From: Flemingiibacterium sp045579745
GTDB taxonomy: Bacteria > Bacillota > Clostridia > Oscillospirales > CAG-272
DNA length: 55,911 nucleotides
Assembly (NCBI GenBank): GCA_045579745.1
Contig: JAZNMQ010000055.1
Location: 1 to 55,911 of the forward strand
Reading direction: 5' to 3'
Position 1 is the first letter of the stretch; the number at the start of each line of letters is the position of its first letter. The translations under genes and the position numbers were made by a program. Below, piece by piece: positions 6,773-14,310 of this stretch. The notes under the pieces are model-generated. The model saw only the letters and a program-made list of their open reading frames with translations, was not told the origin of the DNA and ran no database searches.

Positions 6773-6813
6773 CCCTGCACTCCGATAAATTTCCGTCAAG
6801 GACGTGTGCAGGG
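6773..6813 (+). other. Hairpin before ispF
   Basis: CCCTGCAC (6773-6780) pairs with GTGCAGGG (6806-6813), 25-nt loop, no U-run. It lies in the 84-bp gap between the XRE-TPR gene and ispF; possible attenuator or processing site, role unknown. Confidence 0.4.
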
Positions 6814-6849
6814 TGCGCTTTACCCTTTTGACAGAACGGAGATACCATT

Positions 6850-7329
6850 ATGAAAATGCGAATCGGTCACGGATACGATGTCCACAAGCTTGTTGAGGGC
6901 AGAAAGCTGATACTTGGCGGTGTTGAGATCGCGTATGAGAGGGGACTGCTTGGCCATTCCGATGCGGATGTGCTTGTTCACGCGATAATGGACGCCCTGC
7001 TCGGTGCGGCGGCTCTTGGAGATATTGGCGCGATCTTCCCTGACACAGACGAGCGTTTTCGCGGAGCTGACAGCCTTGTTCTTGCAAGGCAGGTTGCCAC
7101 GCTTCTTAAAGATAACGGCTATACTATAGGAAACATCGACGCTACTGTTATAGCACAGGCACCAAAGCTTGCACCGCATATTGCTTCAATGCGAGAGAAC
7201 ATCGCGCTTGCCCTCGGAATTGACAGCTCGGATGTGAGCGTTAAAGCGACGACTGAGGAAAAGCTCGGGTTTACGGGCGACGGCTCGGGAATCGCCGCGC
7301 ACGCTGTTGCGCTGATAAATAAGCTGTAA
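6850..7329 (+). CDS. ispF: 2-C-methyl-D-erythritol 2,4-cyclodiphosphate synthase
   Basis: 159 residues, the usual IspF length. It converts CDP-methylerythritol 2-phosphate to the cyclic diphosphate in the MEP isoprenoid pathway. Zinc-site residues are visible in the N-terminal RIGHGYDVHKL (Asp, His) and the metal-site histidine in GHSDADVLVHAIMDALLGAAALGDIG; the C-terminal TTEEKLGFTGDGSGIAAHAV is the CDP-binding signature. ATG at 6850 lies behind ACGGAGA. Other MEP genes are not in the window. It probably belongs to the divIVA/XRE transcription unit. Confidence 0.97.
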   Translation: MKMRIGHGYDVHKLVEGRKLILGGVEIAYERGLLGHSDADVLVHAIMDALLGAAALGDIGAIFPDTDERFRGADSLVLARQVATLLKDNGYTIGNIDATVIAQAPKLAPHIASMRENIALALGIDSSDVSVKATTEEKLGFTGDGSGIAAHAVALINKL

Positions 7330-7585
7330 GATTGCAGTTTGGAGCTAACCACCTCAATGGGTGACAAGCTGTATTTTGTGAGTGCAGCTGCAAGTTGAAA
7401 TCTTGCAGCTACACCTGAATTGGCGGTCATCGGCGAGCCTTTCAATCCTTTATTTTGGGCAGCACCGCATACAGTGCCGCCGTATCCTTTGCCGCATCCC
7501 GCCGCGTAATTTCGGCTCTAATACAGCATATGGCAAATTATGAAGTTTGTTCCGACTAAAATAATGTGAAAGAAGAATTGCATTT
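7330..7585 (+). other. 256-bp gap between ispF and rpe with one perfect hairpin
   Basis: Contains a perfect 9-bp hairpin AGCTGCAAG-ttgaaat-CTTGCAGCT (7386-7410) without a U-run. No promoter of good quality, gene or known riboswitch fold recognised. The last 20 bases carry AAAGAAG, the ribosome site of rpe. Confidence 0.4.
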
Positions 7586-8236
7586 ATGATTAAAATTGCT
7601 CCGTCAGTCCTCGCGGCTGACTTTTCAAGGCTCGGAGATGAGGTCGCGCGAATAGAAGACTCCGCCGATTATCTGCATCTTGACGTAATGGACGGTGCGT
7701 TCGTGCCGAATATTTCGTTTGGGCCTGCAGTTATCGCATCGCTCCGCCGAAAATCGTCGCTCATTTTTGACGTGCACTTGATGATAAACAATCCCATGCG
7801 CTACATCGACGAATTTGTTAAGGCAGGCGCTGACATTATCACGATCCATTACGAGAGCTGCAACAATCAGGCTGAGGTTTTGAAGGCTATCCGCGAGAGA
7901 AACGTTAAGGCGGCTATTTCTATCAGACCCGCAACGCCTGCGTTTGTGCTCGAGCCGCTGCTTGAATATGTTGACATGGTGCTCGTTATGACGGTTGAGC
8001 CTGGATTTGGCGGTCAGAAGCTGATCCCCGAAACGCTTGATTCGGTTCGTGCAGTTTCAGAGATGATTGCCGCAAAGGGGCTTTCATGCGAAATTGAGGT
8101 TGACGGCGGAATTTCTGTCGATACGATAAAGGATGTCTACAAGGCAGGTGCGCGAGTATTCGTTGCAGGCTCATCGGTTTTCCGCGCCGAGGATGCAAAG
8201 CTCGCAATCCGCAATCTCAAGGCGGCATGCAATTAA
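7586..8236 (+). CDS. rpe: Ribulose-phosphate 3-epimerase
   Basis: 216 residues, full-length TIM barrel. It interconverts ribulose-5-phosphate and xylulose-5-phosphate in the pentose phosphate pathway. Visible are the N-terminal KIAPSVLAADFSRL with the catalytic strand, HLDVMDGAFVPNISFG (Asp and metal ligand), VHLMINNP, the VMTVEPGFGGQ phosphate loop, and EVDGGIS near the end with the second catalytic Asp. ATG at 7586 follows AAAGAAG at ten bases. A strong terminator follows. Confidence 0.97.
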   Translation: MIKIAPSVLAADFSRLGDEVARIEDSADYLHLDVMDGAFVPNISFGPAVIASLRRKSSLIFDVHLMINNPMRYIDEFVKAGADIITIHYESCNNQAEVLKAIRERNVKAAISIRPATPAFVLEPLLEYVDMVLVMTVEPGFGGQKLIPETLDSVRAVSEMIAAKGLSCEIEVDGGISVDTIKDVYKAGARVFVAGSSVFRAEDAKLAIRNLKAACN

Positions 8237-8242
8237 CAAAAC

Positions 8243-8276
8243 AGACCGTGCATCAACTGATGCACGGTCTTGGTTT
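8243..8276. terminator. Terminator of rpe (also serves the converging YesL gene)
   Basis: AGACCGTGCATCA (8243-8255) pairs with TGATGCACGGTCT (8258-8270) followed by TGGTTTTT; on the other strand the hairpin is followed by GTTTTG. Confidence 0.85.
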
Positions 8277-8284
8277 TTCTAAAA

Positions 8285-9256
8285 TCAGCCTAAATCGTGG
8301 AAGATCGGCTCCTCGTAGTCCTCATCCTCAGGCTCGGTGTAATACGGATCGATCATAATTTCCTTGATCTTCGGGTATGCGGCGTAGCATGCCATGAATG
8401 CGCAGTCTGCAAAAAGCAGAACGAACGGTATGATAATACCTATCGGAAGCACGAGCAGCATGATATAATATGTTATAAACAGCATCGCGGCAATTCCGAG
8501 CGTTGCCATAATGTTGCGCTTGAAGCCGATAACCGAGAAAATAAGCGCGTTTTTGAGAATTTTCATAATCGACAAGTCGAAGGTTATCAGAAGAATATAG
8601 ATGTAGAATCGCATCCAGAGCCAAACCACCGAGATAAACAGCGATGCGTAGAACATGAAGTTCATTACACCCGACGTTCCGGTATTATAGTAGAAGAATA
8701 CAATATCGTAAACGCAGAGGAAGCACAAGATCGCGTCAAGTGCGCCCATGATAAATGCCTGCCTCAGGTTGCGCTTGATAGCATACCAAAAGTCTGACCA
8801 CATGAAGATCGGCTCGCCCTTAATCATGTTGCGCATAATGTAGGTCGTTCCGACGTTTACAAGGCCGAATGTAAATATAACAAGCAGCGACAGTCCGAGC
8901 GCAATTTTTGTTCCGATGGTAGTAAAGCCCATTTCCGACTGAGTGCCGAACATTCCGTAAAGAACGGCTGTTATCGGCGAAGCCTCGTGCTTCAGCACTC
9001 CGAAAACGGGTGCGAACATCTTATAAGCAGGTGCAAACGAGGGTGTGTCGAGATTTCCGCTCATTGCAAGAAGCAAAAAGAGTATCGGGAAATTGCCGAA
9101 GATGCAATACATGTTCACCGTAACGAGGCGAGTAAACTTCGAGCCGAAATACTTGAAGAAATTTTTTAAATTCTTGGGCCCCTCGGGCTCTTTTTTTACG
9201 CCCTTTCCCTCGAGGCTGTAGTTAAAGAGCTTGAATTCTTTTCCGAAAATTTTCAA
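8285..9256 (-). CDS. YesL-like (DUF624) membrane protein
   Basis: About 323 residues with an N-terminal cytoplasmic part, then six or more hydrophobic helices; the phrases TRLVTVNMYCIFGNFPILFL, GTTYIMRNMIKGEPIFMWSDFW and AIKRNLRQAFIMGALD are characteristic of the YesL/DUF624 family, often near sugar ABC transporters though not here. The C-terminus is acidic. No ATG start is available: I choose the TTG at 9256 behind AAAGGA; the TTG at 9274 lacks a ribosome site. It is the last gene of the minus unit XRE, proC, spoIIM-like, yesL-like. Function unknown. Confidence 0.75.
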   Translation of the reverse strand: MKIFGKEFKLFNYSLEGKGVKKEPEGPKNLKNFFKYFGSKFTRLVTVNMYCIFGNFPILFLLLAMSGNLDTPSFAPAYKMFAPVFGVLKHEASPITAVLYGMFGTQSEMGFTTIGTKIALGLSLLVIFTFGLVNVGTTYIMRNMIKGEPIFMWSDFWYAIKRNLRQAFIMGALDAILCFLCVYDIVFFYYNTGTSGVMNFMFYASLFISVVWLWMRFYIYILLITFDLSIMKILKNALIFSVIGFKRNIMATLGIAAMLFITYYIMLLVLPIGIIIPFVLLFADCAFMACYAAYPKIKEIMIDPYYTEPEDEDYEEPIFHDLG

Positions 9257-9283
9257 AATCCTTTTTCCTTTCAAAAAACGCGT

Positions 9284-9838
9284 TCAAATATAAACATATA
9301 TCATAAACAGCATAAATACAACATTTACGCAAACAAGCGCGACCACGCGCAAAAAGATGAGAAAGAATGTACGAGCTCTGCACCACCTTGTGTAGTAGTA
9401 CATCACGGCGTGTGCGCATAAGCTCATCAAAAGCAGCGATATCGCAAGCGAGGCGATAAGATACGCCATAGAATCGAACAGCAGTCCCGTCCGCGTTGAA
9501 AACTGAAGCATCGTCAGCGCGAAGCCAAAAAGTATCCCGCGGTAAAGGAGCACCGCTCCGCCGACAATAGGGTTGTACACCGTAAAGCCCGCAATAAACA
9601 CCAGCAAAAACGCCCACAGCTCATGCAGACAGCAATCCGCTACAACACGAAAAACATCAAGCATCGATGCAGAACGATAGAATAAAGCTAAGAAATACCG
9701 TTCGATAAGATTATCATACAGCTCGGATTCGCCGAGCCCGAGCAGTCGATAGACCGCACATCCTACAAAAGCTCCGAAAATAAACAGCGCAGATGCCGCA
9801 AGCATGCAGCTCCGTCTGTCAAGCTTCGAGTTTCCCAT
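9284..9838 (-). CDS. Stage II sporulation protein M-like membrane protein
   Basis: 184 residues with about five hydrophobic helices. The layout (short basic N-terminus, first helix, extracytoplasmic segment, then a helix bundle containing FIAGFTVYNPIVGGAVLLYRGILFGFA) matches the SpoIIM/DUF95 family; the F-x-x-G-x-x-x-(F/Y)-x-P-x-x-G pattern is the family's recurring motif. In Bacilli SpoIIM belongs to the peptidoglycan-degrading complex driving engulfment with SpoIID and SpoIIP, neither of which is nearby. Start ATG at 9838 follows GGTGGTGA. It sits 55 bp after proC on the same strand. Confidence 0.75.
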   Translation of the reverse strand: MGNSKLDRRSCMLAASALFIFGAFVGCAVYRLLGLGESELYDNLIERYFLALFYRSASMLDVFRVVADCCLHELWAFLLVFIAGFTVYNPIVGGAVLLYRGILFGFALTMLQFSTRTGLLFDSMAYLIASLAISLLLMSLCAHAVMYYYTRWCRARTFFLIFLRVVALVCVNVVFMLFMIYVYI

Positions 9839-9893
9839 TACACGTCACCACCATATACTTTGTATACCCATGTATATGATGTGAGCGGACAAA

Positions 9894-10718
9894 CTATGCC
9901 TTGTTTTCGAGTGCTAAAGAAAGCTCCTCTGCTCTGTCTGTGCATGCACGCATCGCGCGGTCGATTATCGCATGGATATTCTCCTCGCGAAGCACGTTCA
10001 TCGCACGCTCGGTCGTGCCGTTGGGAGAGGTGACCTCTTTTATTCTGTCGTCAAAGCTCTTGCCCGTTTTGATGGCATCAAGCATCATGTCTGCAGTTCC
10101 GCGAAGGGTCATTGCAATCATGTGTGTGAGCTCCTCGTCCGTGCAGTCGAGCCCCTGAGCCTTTGCCGATTTGAACATCGCGTCCATTATGTAGTAAAAA
10201 TACGCGGGAGAGCTTCCGTTTACCGAAATGACCGCGTTCATCTTCGATTCGTCAAGAAGATACGCTCCGCCAAGGGATGCAAGCATTTCGGCAATTTCTG
10301 TGCGGTCGCATTCCATTACGCGTTCGTTAACGCTATAAGCGCACGCCCCAACTCCAAGCTCAACCGCCGTATTCGGCATTATGCGCACGACGGCGCATTC
10401 GCGCCCAAGCACACTCTCAATAAACGAGGTCGATATTCCTGCCGCGATGGTCAGGATCACCTTCCCCGAAAAGTCGACGGGCTTCAGCCCCTCGAGCACG
10501 CTCCCTATTATCTGAGGCTTGACCGCGAGCAGGATGTAGTCGCACGCCTCGCAGGCTTCAATCGCACTTTTTGCAATATTTGCGCCAAGAGCGGCGAATT
10601 TTGCGCACTTTTCACCGTCGGGCTCAAAGACGGTAACGCTCACCCCGCCAAACAGCAGGCGTTTTGCGATCGCACCGCCCATATTTCCCGCTCCGATAAA
10701 AGCAATTGATTTTTTCAT
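9894..10718 (-). CDS. proC: Pyrroline-5-carboxylate reductase
   Basis: 274 residues. It reduces 1-pyrroline-5-carboxylate to L-proline with NAD(P)H, the last step of proline synthesis. The Rossmann start is SIAFIGAGNMGGAIAKRL; the substrate-binding C-terminal half carries VNGSSPAYFYYIMDAM and the late signature EVTSPNGTTERAMNVL (family TSPGGTT, here with PNG in place of PGG). The ATG at 10718 has GAAAGAAG upstream; an earlier in-frame TTG overlaps that site. It is co-directional with the XRE-membrane gene 27 bp upstream. Confidence 0.95.
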   Translation of the reverse strand: MKKSIAFIGAGNMGGAIAKRLLFGGVSVTVFEPDGEKCAKFAALGANIAKSAIEACEACDYILLAVKPQIIGSVLEGLKPVDFSGKVILTIAAGISTSFIESVLGRECAVVRIMPNTAVELGVGACAYSVNERVMECDRTEIAEMLASLGGAYLLDESKMNAVISVNGSSPAYFYYIMDAMFKSAKAQGLDCTDEELTHMIAMTLRGTADMMLDAIKTGKSFDDRIKEVTSPNGTTERAMNVLREENIHAIIDRAMRACTDRAEELSLALENKA

Positions 10719-10745
10719 TCTACAGTCTTCTTTCAATTGGTATGA

Positions 10746-11381
10746 TTAATATTTTCCGCTCTGCTCGGCGAGGAATTCGTTAACCGAATAGCTCACGCAG
10801 ACGATCAGAATAGCGATGACGCTGTATATTATCGTTATGAGAATCGCAAAGAACGGAAGTCCCGTAAAAAATACGCCCGGCAATGCGATCACTCCTATGA
10901 TTATCGAAATAATCTGCAGAATCGTATACACATATCTCGCCCATTTCTTGCCGCGCCAGAGCGCAAAAAGCATGATCAAGCTGAAAACGGTCGTAATGAG
11001 ATTGTTTGAAAAGAAGCCGACAACGAGCATTATCACCTCGAAAATGATAAGTCCGAGCAGGATCTTTCTGCCCGATTGAACAGTCTTAGCCTGACGGGCT
11101 TCATACGCCGCCCATTCGCGCTTCTTTTCGTCGGGGTCGATCTCTTCTTCCTTGCCCATTCGTATGGGCGGAACATAGCCGCTTGACATCAGCGTGTCAA
11201 GCGTAACTCCGAGAGCTCTTGCAAGCTTATCTGCAAGCAGTATCTGCGGCTCCTGCTCGCCTCTTTCGATAGCGTTGTACTCTTCTGTCGAAATGCCGAC
11301 AGCCTCTGCAAGCTCAACGTTACTCATATTTGCACGAGCGCGCTCACGGGCTAAGGCTTTGCCGAAATCGATAGCATCCAT
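10746..11381 (-). CDS. XRE-type regulator fused to a membrane domain
   Basis: 211 residues: an N-terminal helix-turn-helix (about 6-60; ALARERARANMSNVELAEAV, then YNAIERGEQEP), an acidic-basic linker, then four hydrophobic helices from about 105 to 200. Membrane-tethered HTH proteins of this type are likely envelope-responsive regulators, but no target is known. The start is the ATG at 11381 preceded by GGAGG at eight bases; the upstream GTG overlaps that site. It opens the minus unit ending with the YesL-like gene. The tandem repeat 11433-11677 lies directly upstream, next to TATAAT-like sequence. Confidence 0.8.
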   Translation of the reverse strand: MDAIDFGKALARERARANMSNVELAEAVGISTEEYNAIERGEQEPQILLADKLARALGVTLDTLMSSGYVPPIRMGKEEEIDPDEKKREWAAYEARQAKTVQSGRKILLGLIIFEVIMLVVGFFSNNLITTVFSLIMLFALWRGKKWARYVYTILQIISIIIGVIALPGVFFTGLPFFAILITIIYSVIAILIVCVSYSVNEFLAEQSGKY

Positions 11382-11432
11382 CTGCAGCACCTCCGAGAAA
11401 ATATTGTCTTATAATATCTTATACTATATTAT

Positions 11433-11677
11433 ACCATGAAGCAAAAATGCTTGCTTGCAAGAGCATTTTTGCCAAGCCGTCAATGTCGCATCCGCGCATT
11501 GCGCGGCAGGGGCGAAGCCCCAAGACTTGCAACGCAAGGCTTATGCGTATATTAAACCATGAAGCAAAAATGCTTGCTTGCAAGGGCATTTTTGCAAAGC
11601 CGTCAATATCGCATCCGCGCAAAGCGCGGCAGGAGCGAAGCTCCAAGAACTGCGAAGCAGGGCTTATGCGTATATTA
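11433..11677. repeat. 123-bp tandem duplication of a palindrome-rich unit
   Basis: Copy 1 is 11433-11555 and copy 2 11556-11677. Each unit contains GCAAAAATGC/GCATTTTTGC (11441-11450 with 11463-11472; 11564-11573 with 11586-11595), CCGCGC-nnn-GCGCGG, a GGRGC-gaa-GCYCC hairpin and a further hairpin, and ends with GGCTTATGCGTATATTA. The third hairpin is GGGGC/GCCCC in copy 1 and GGAGC/GCTCC in copy 2, a paired change. Open frames on both strands here are repeat artefacts. The gap 11382-11822 otherwise holds only promoters. Confidence 0.85.
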
Positions 11678-11761
11678 TAGCACACATATTGAGCTAAAGC
11701 AAGGATGTTTGAAAATATTTACAACTCTATTCTATTTTTTTTGCAAATACTGTTTTAACAC

Positions 11762-11790
11762 TTGAAAAAAACGGGAATATGTTGTATAAT
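11762..11790 (+). promoter_or_regulatory. SigA-type promoter of the GNAT gene
   Basis: TTGAAA (11762-11767), 17 bp, TATAAT (11785-11790), about 30 bp before the start codon. Confidence 0.8.
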
Positions 11791-11822
11791 AAACTTTAGA
11801 ATTATGATAACGGAGGACGCCA

Positions 11823-12401
11823 ATGCAAAAAGACTCAGTACGACGGCTCTTTTCGAAGATCCCCACACTCACGACAGCCCGACTGACGCTCAGAAAAATG
11901 AGCCCTCGTGACCATCGTGACATGTACGACTACGCAAGGCGCCCCGAGGTCACGCGTTATCTTCTTTGGGAGCCGCACAGAAATTCGGATGTAACCCTTG
12001 ATTATCTCATGTATTTGCAGGATGAATACAGAAAGGGCGAATTTTACGACTGGGCGATCGTTTTTAATGAAACCAAAAAGATGATCGGCACCTGCGGCTT
12101 CACCTCGCTCGACTATCAGAACAACTCGGCTGAGATAGGCTATGTGTTAAACCCCGATTTTTGGGGCATGGGAATTGCTCCCGAGGCTGTAATGCGCGTG
12201 ATCGATTTCGGCTTTCGCGAGCTGAATGTTCACCGAATCGAGGCAAAATACATTATCGGCAACCAAAAAAGCCGCCGCGTTATGGAAAAATGCGGTATGA
12301 GCTTTGAGGGGACCCGCCGTTCGTCAATGTTCATCAAGGGCGAATACCGCGATATCGGATACTGCTCGATTCTCGCCGACGAATATATTCAGGGAATTTA
12401 G
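11823..12401 (+). CDS. GNAT N-acetyltransferase, RimJ/RimL type
   Basis: 192 residues. The family pattern is clear: TLTTARLTLRKMSPRDHRDM at the start, IGTCGFTSLDYQNNSAEIGY as the central sheet, then LNPDFWGMGIAPEAVMRVID (acetyl-CoA pyrophosphate loop, here W-G-M-G-I-A) and NQKSRRVMEKCGMSFEGTRR near the C-terminus. Such enzymes acetylate N-terminal or side-chain amines of ribosomal proteins, or small molecules and antibiotics; the substrate cannot be told from sequence. ATG at 11823 lies behind CGGAGG. It may be co-transcribed with aroK 58 bp downstream. Confidence 0.88.
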   Translation: MQKDSVRRLFSKIPTLTTARLTLRKMSPRDHRDMYDYARRPEVTRYLLWEPHRNSDVTLDYLMYLQDEYRKGEFYDWAIVFNETKKMIGTCGFTSLDYQNNSAEIGYVLNPDFWGMGIAPEAVMRVIDFGFRELNVHRIEAKYIIGNQKSRRVMEKCGMSFEGTRRSSMFIKGEYRDIGYCSILADEYIQGI

Positions 12402-12423
12402 CTGAGGGATCACGACATACTTT

Positions 12424-12459
12424 GAAAGGGCTTCTACGAAGATTGGTAAATCCAAGGAA
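12424..12459 (+). promoter_or_regulatory. Possible RBS-hairpin-start arrangement before aroK (weaker case)
   Basis: GAAAGG (12424-12429), hairpin CTTC-tac-GAAG (12431-12441), then 18 bases to the ATG at 12460. A second purine tract CAAGGAA sits only one to two bases from the ATG, closer than usual. It resembles the stronger cases at 13085, 22992, 31645 and 43905. Confidence 0.35.
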
Positions 12460-12993
12460 ATGAAAAATATCAATAACAATATAATCGCGCTCGTCGGAAT
12501 GACCGGCTGCGGAAAATCGAGCGTCGGCAAGGTTCTTGCAAAAAAGCTCGGAGCAAGGCTTGTTGACCTTGACGAGGTCTTAATCGAGCGCCACGGAAGC
12601 ATCAAGGAGCTTTTTGCAAAGCAAGGCGAGGGCGCATTCAGACAGCTTGAATACGAGGCTCTACGCGATGTTATAAACGAATGCGGCGGCGAGATGACAA
12701 TACTCTCCTGCGGCGGCGGAGTTCCGACTTACAGGCAAAGCTACGAGCTTCTCTCAAAGAGCACTACGGTAATTTGGCTTCGTCGAAGCATTGACTCAAT
12801 TACAGCCGACAGTCAGGTGCTCTCACGCCCACCGCTTAACGGAAGCATCGAGGTTTACAAGCGGCTTCATGCAGAGCGCTATCCGATCTACAAAAGCCTC
12901 GCCCATTACACCTTTTACAACGTTTTCCCACAGCGCACAGCCGAGAACATTATAAAAAAGCTCGAGCTTGCCTTGCCCGAAAACTTAACCTAA
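12460..12993 (+). CDS. aroK: Shikimate kinase
   Basis: 177 residues, near the usual family length. It phosphorylates shikimate at O3 in the aromatic amino acid pathway. The Walker A loop is GMTGCGKSSVGK (residues 13-24); D-x-D appears in RLVDLDEVLI; the shikimate-binding FRQLEYEAL and ILSCGGGVP segments follow; the LID arginine is in SRPPLNG. Other chorismate genes are absent from the window, so the gene is isolated from its pathway here. N-terminus MKNINNN is a plausible start despite the odd ribosome-site spacing noted in its leader. Confidence 0.9.
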   Translation: MKNINNNIIALVGMTGCGKSSVGKVLAKKLGARLVDLDEVLIERHGSIKELFAKQGEGAFRQLEYEALRDVINECGGEMTILSCGGGVPTYRQSYELLSKSTTVIWLRRSIDSITADSQVLSRPPLNGSIEVYKRLHAERYPIYKSLAHYTFYNVFPQRTAENIIKKLELALPENLT

Positions 12994-13084
12994 TCGTAAA
13001 AACAGCTTGCATTCCTCGGCTCTTATATACAGAGCTTTGAGTTCTTGCCAAGCTTTATCAATGCAAGAGGTTACAAATTCCAAA

Positions 13085-13125
13085 TGAAAGGAAGCCTTCG
13101 CCGTGGCGTTGGCTATAGAAAATTA
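13085..13125 (+). promoter_or_regulatory. Ribosome site, hairpin, start: leader of pyrB
   Basis: GAAAGGAA (13086-13093) runs directly into hairpin GCCTTCGCC-gt-GGCGTTGGC (13094-13113; two central T-T mismatches), then TATAGAAAATTA, then ATG at 13126. Linear distance from GGA to ATG is far beyond normal; folding the hairpin would restore it to about 12 bases. The MATE gene at 23031 has almost the same hairpin. Confidence 0.7.
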
Positions 13126-14190
13126 ATGGATACAAAAAATCTTATCGATTTTAACGATATGTCGCTTGAGGAATGGGAGGAGCTTCGACGCCTGACATTC
13201 CGCATTAAAAAAAGCCCTGCCGAATACCGCGACGTTTGCAAGGGAAAGATCATGGCAACGCTCTTTTACGAGCCGAGCACCCGCACTCAGATGTCCTTTC
13301 AGACTGCAATGATGCGTCTTGGCGGCAAGGTGATCGGATTCTCCGACCCGAGCTCAAGCTCGGTCGCAAAGGGCGAAACCCTGCGCGACACGGTTAAGGT
13401 CGTAAGCGGATATTCGGATATCGTCGTAATTCGCCATCCGATCGAGGGTGCGGCGTTTGCATCGTCGCTCTACTCGCACACGCCCGTTATCAATGCAGGC
13501 GACGGAGGACATCTTCACCCGACGCAGACACTCACCGACCTGATCACGATATCTGAGCTCAAGGGCAGATGCGATTCTCTGACCGTCGGATGCTGCGGTG
13601 ATTTACTTAACGGACGCACGGTTCATTCGCTTCTTCGCGCACTCATGCGCTTTAAAAATAACCGCTTCGTGCTGATCTCAACTCCTGAGCTGAGACTTCC
13701 GAGCTATGTTACCGCCGAGCTGAAGCTCAACGGCTGTGAGATTCGCGAGGTTTCAACCCTCGAGGAATGCATTTCCGAGCTTGATATTCTCTACATGACG
13801 CGAATCCAGCGCGAGCGCTTTGCCTCGCCCGAGGAATACGCGCGTCAGTCGGGCGTTTATCGCTTGACAAGCGACAAAATGGCGCTTGCAAAGGCTGATC
13901 TTGCCGTGCTTCATCCGCTTCCTAAGGTTGATGAGATTGCGCCCGAGCTCGACGATGACCCAAGATGCGTATACTTTGAGCAGGCTGAAAACGGTATGTA
14001 TGTACGCATGGCACTCGTTGCTAAGCTCGTTTCAACCGAACGCCGCGGACGGGCTCCTGCCTACGAGATCCCGAAAGCTCCGCTCTGCTCTAATCCCCGC
14101 TGCATCACGAATCACGAAAAATATCTGCCGACAATGACAAAAGAGGTTGACGGCGAGATCCGCTGCAAATACTGCGACCACAAGCTTTGA
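13126..14190 (+). CDS. pyrB: Aspartate carbamoyltransferase with C-terminal PyrI-type zinc domain
   Basis: 354 residues, about 45 longer than a plain catalytic chain. It joins carbamoyl phosphate and aspartate in pyrimidine synthesis. Visible are FYEPSTRT (47-54, carbamoyl-phosphate loop), SSSVAKGETLRDT, HLHPTQTLTDL and LHPLPKVDEI, marks of ATCase rather than ornithine transcarbamylase. The C-terminus carries C321-x4-C326-x20-C347-x2-C350 (CSNPRCIT, then CKYC), the zinc motif of the regulatory chain PyrI, without PyrI's nucleotide-binding domain. No pyrI or other pyr gene is nearby. I start at the ATG at 13126; the frame extends upstream to 13045, but that part runs through the leader hairpin. 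Confidence 0.93.
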   Translation: MDTKNLIDFNDMSLEEWEELRRLTFRIKKSPAEYRDVCKGKIMATLFYEPSTRTQMSFQTAMMRLGGKVIGFSDPSSSSVAKGETLRDTVKVVSGYSDIVVIRHPIEGAAFASSLYSHTPVINAGDGGHLHPTQTLTDLITISELKGRCDSLTVGCCGDLLNGRTVHSLLRALMRFKNNRFVLISTPELRLPSYVTAELKLNGCEIREVSTLEECISELDILYMTRIQRERFASPEEYARQSGVYRLTSDKMALAKADLAVLHPLPKVDEIAPELDDDPRCVYFEQAENGMYVRMALVAKLVSTERRGRAPAYEIPKAPLCSNPRCITNHEKYLPTMTKEVDGEIRCKYCDHKL

Positions 14191-14241
14191 TTTCACCAGC
14201 TTAAATTACAAGCTTCAATTCCACAAGCATTTATAAAACAC

Positions 14242-14284
14242 AAAAAACAGCTGCCGCACGTGCAACCTCGCATCTGCGGCAGCT
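14242..14284 (-). terminator. Terminator of the DUF362 gene
   Basis: Minus strand AGCTGCCGCA (14284-14275) pairs with TGCGGCAGCT (14258-14249), followed by GTTTTTTG. Confidence 0.85.
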
Positions 14285-14310
14285 ATTCAGAGATAGAATC
14301 TCAATGAGCC

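Noticed and set aside
6398..6853. Frame of 151 codons overlapping the XRE-TPR gene
   Set aside because: Shadow of the TPR coding sequence; protein composition is random and the real frame has a clear family match.
7330..7585. Riboswitch or T-box before rpe
   Set aside because: One perfect hairpin, but no T-box sequence, terminator or known riboswitch core could be recognised.
11433..11677. CRISPR-like array
   Set aside because: Only two adjacent long units without spacers, and no cas genes.
11419..11765. Open frames on both strands in the tandem repeat, with internally repeated protein sequence
   Set aside because: The protein repeats simply mirror the 123-bp DNA duplication, and similar frames exist on both strands; no ribosome binding site.
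12994..13084. PyrR-type attenuator upstream of pyrB
   Set aside because: Only a short GCTCT/AGAGC hairpin is visible; no terminator/antiterminator pair with a U-run and no PyrR-binding loop that I can recognise.
13045..13125. N-terminal extension of PyrB to the ATG at 13045
   Set aside because: Adds 27 residues not seen in the family, crosses the leader hairpin, and has no ribosome site; the same hairpin at the MATE gene is in a different frame.
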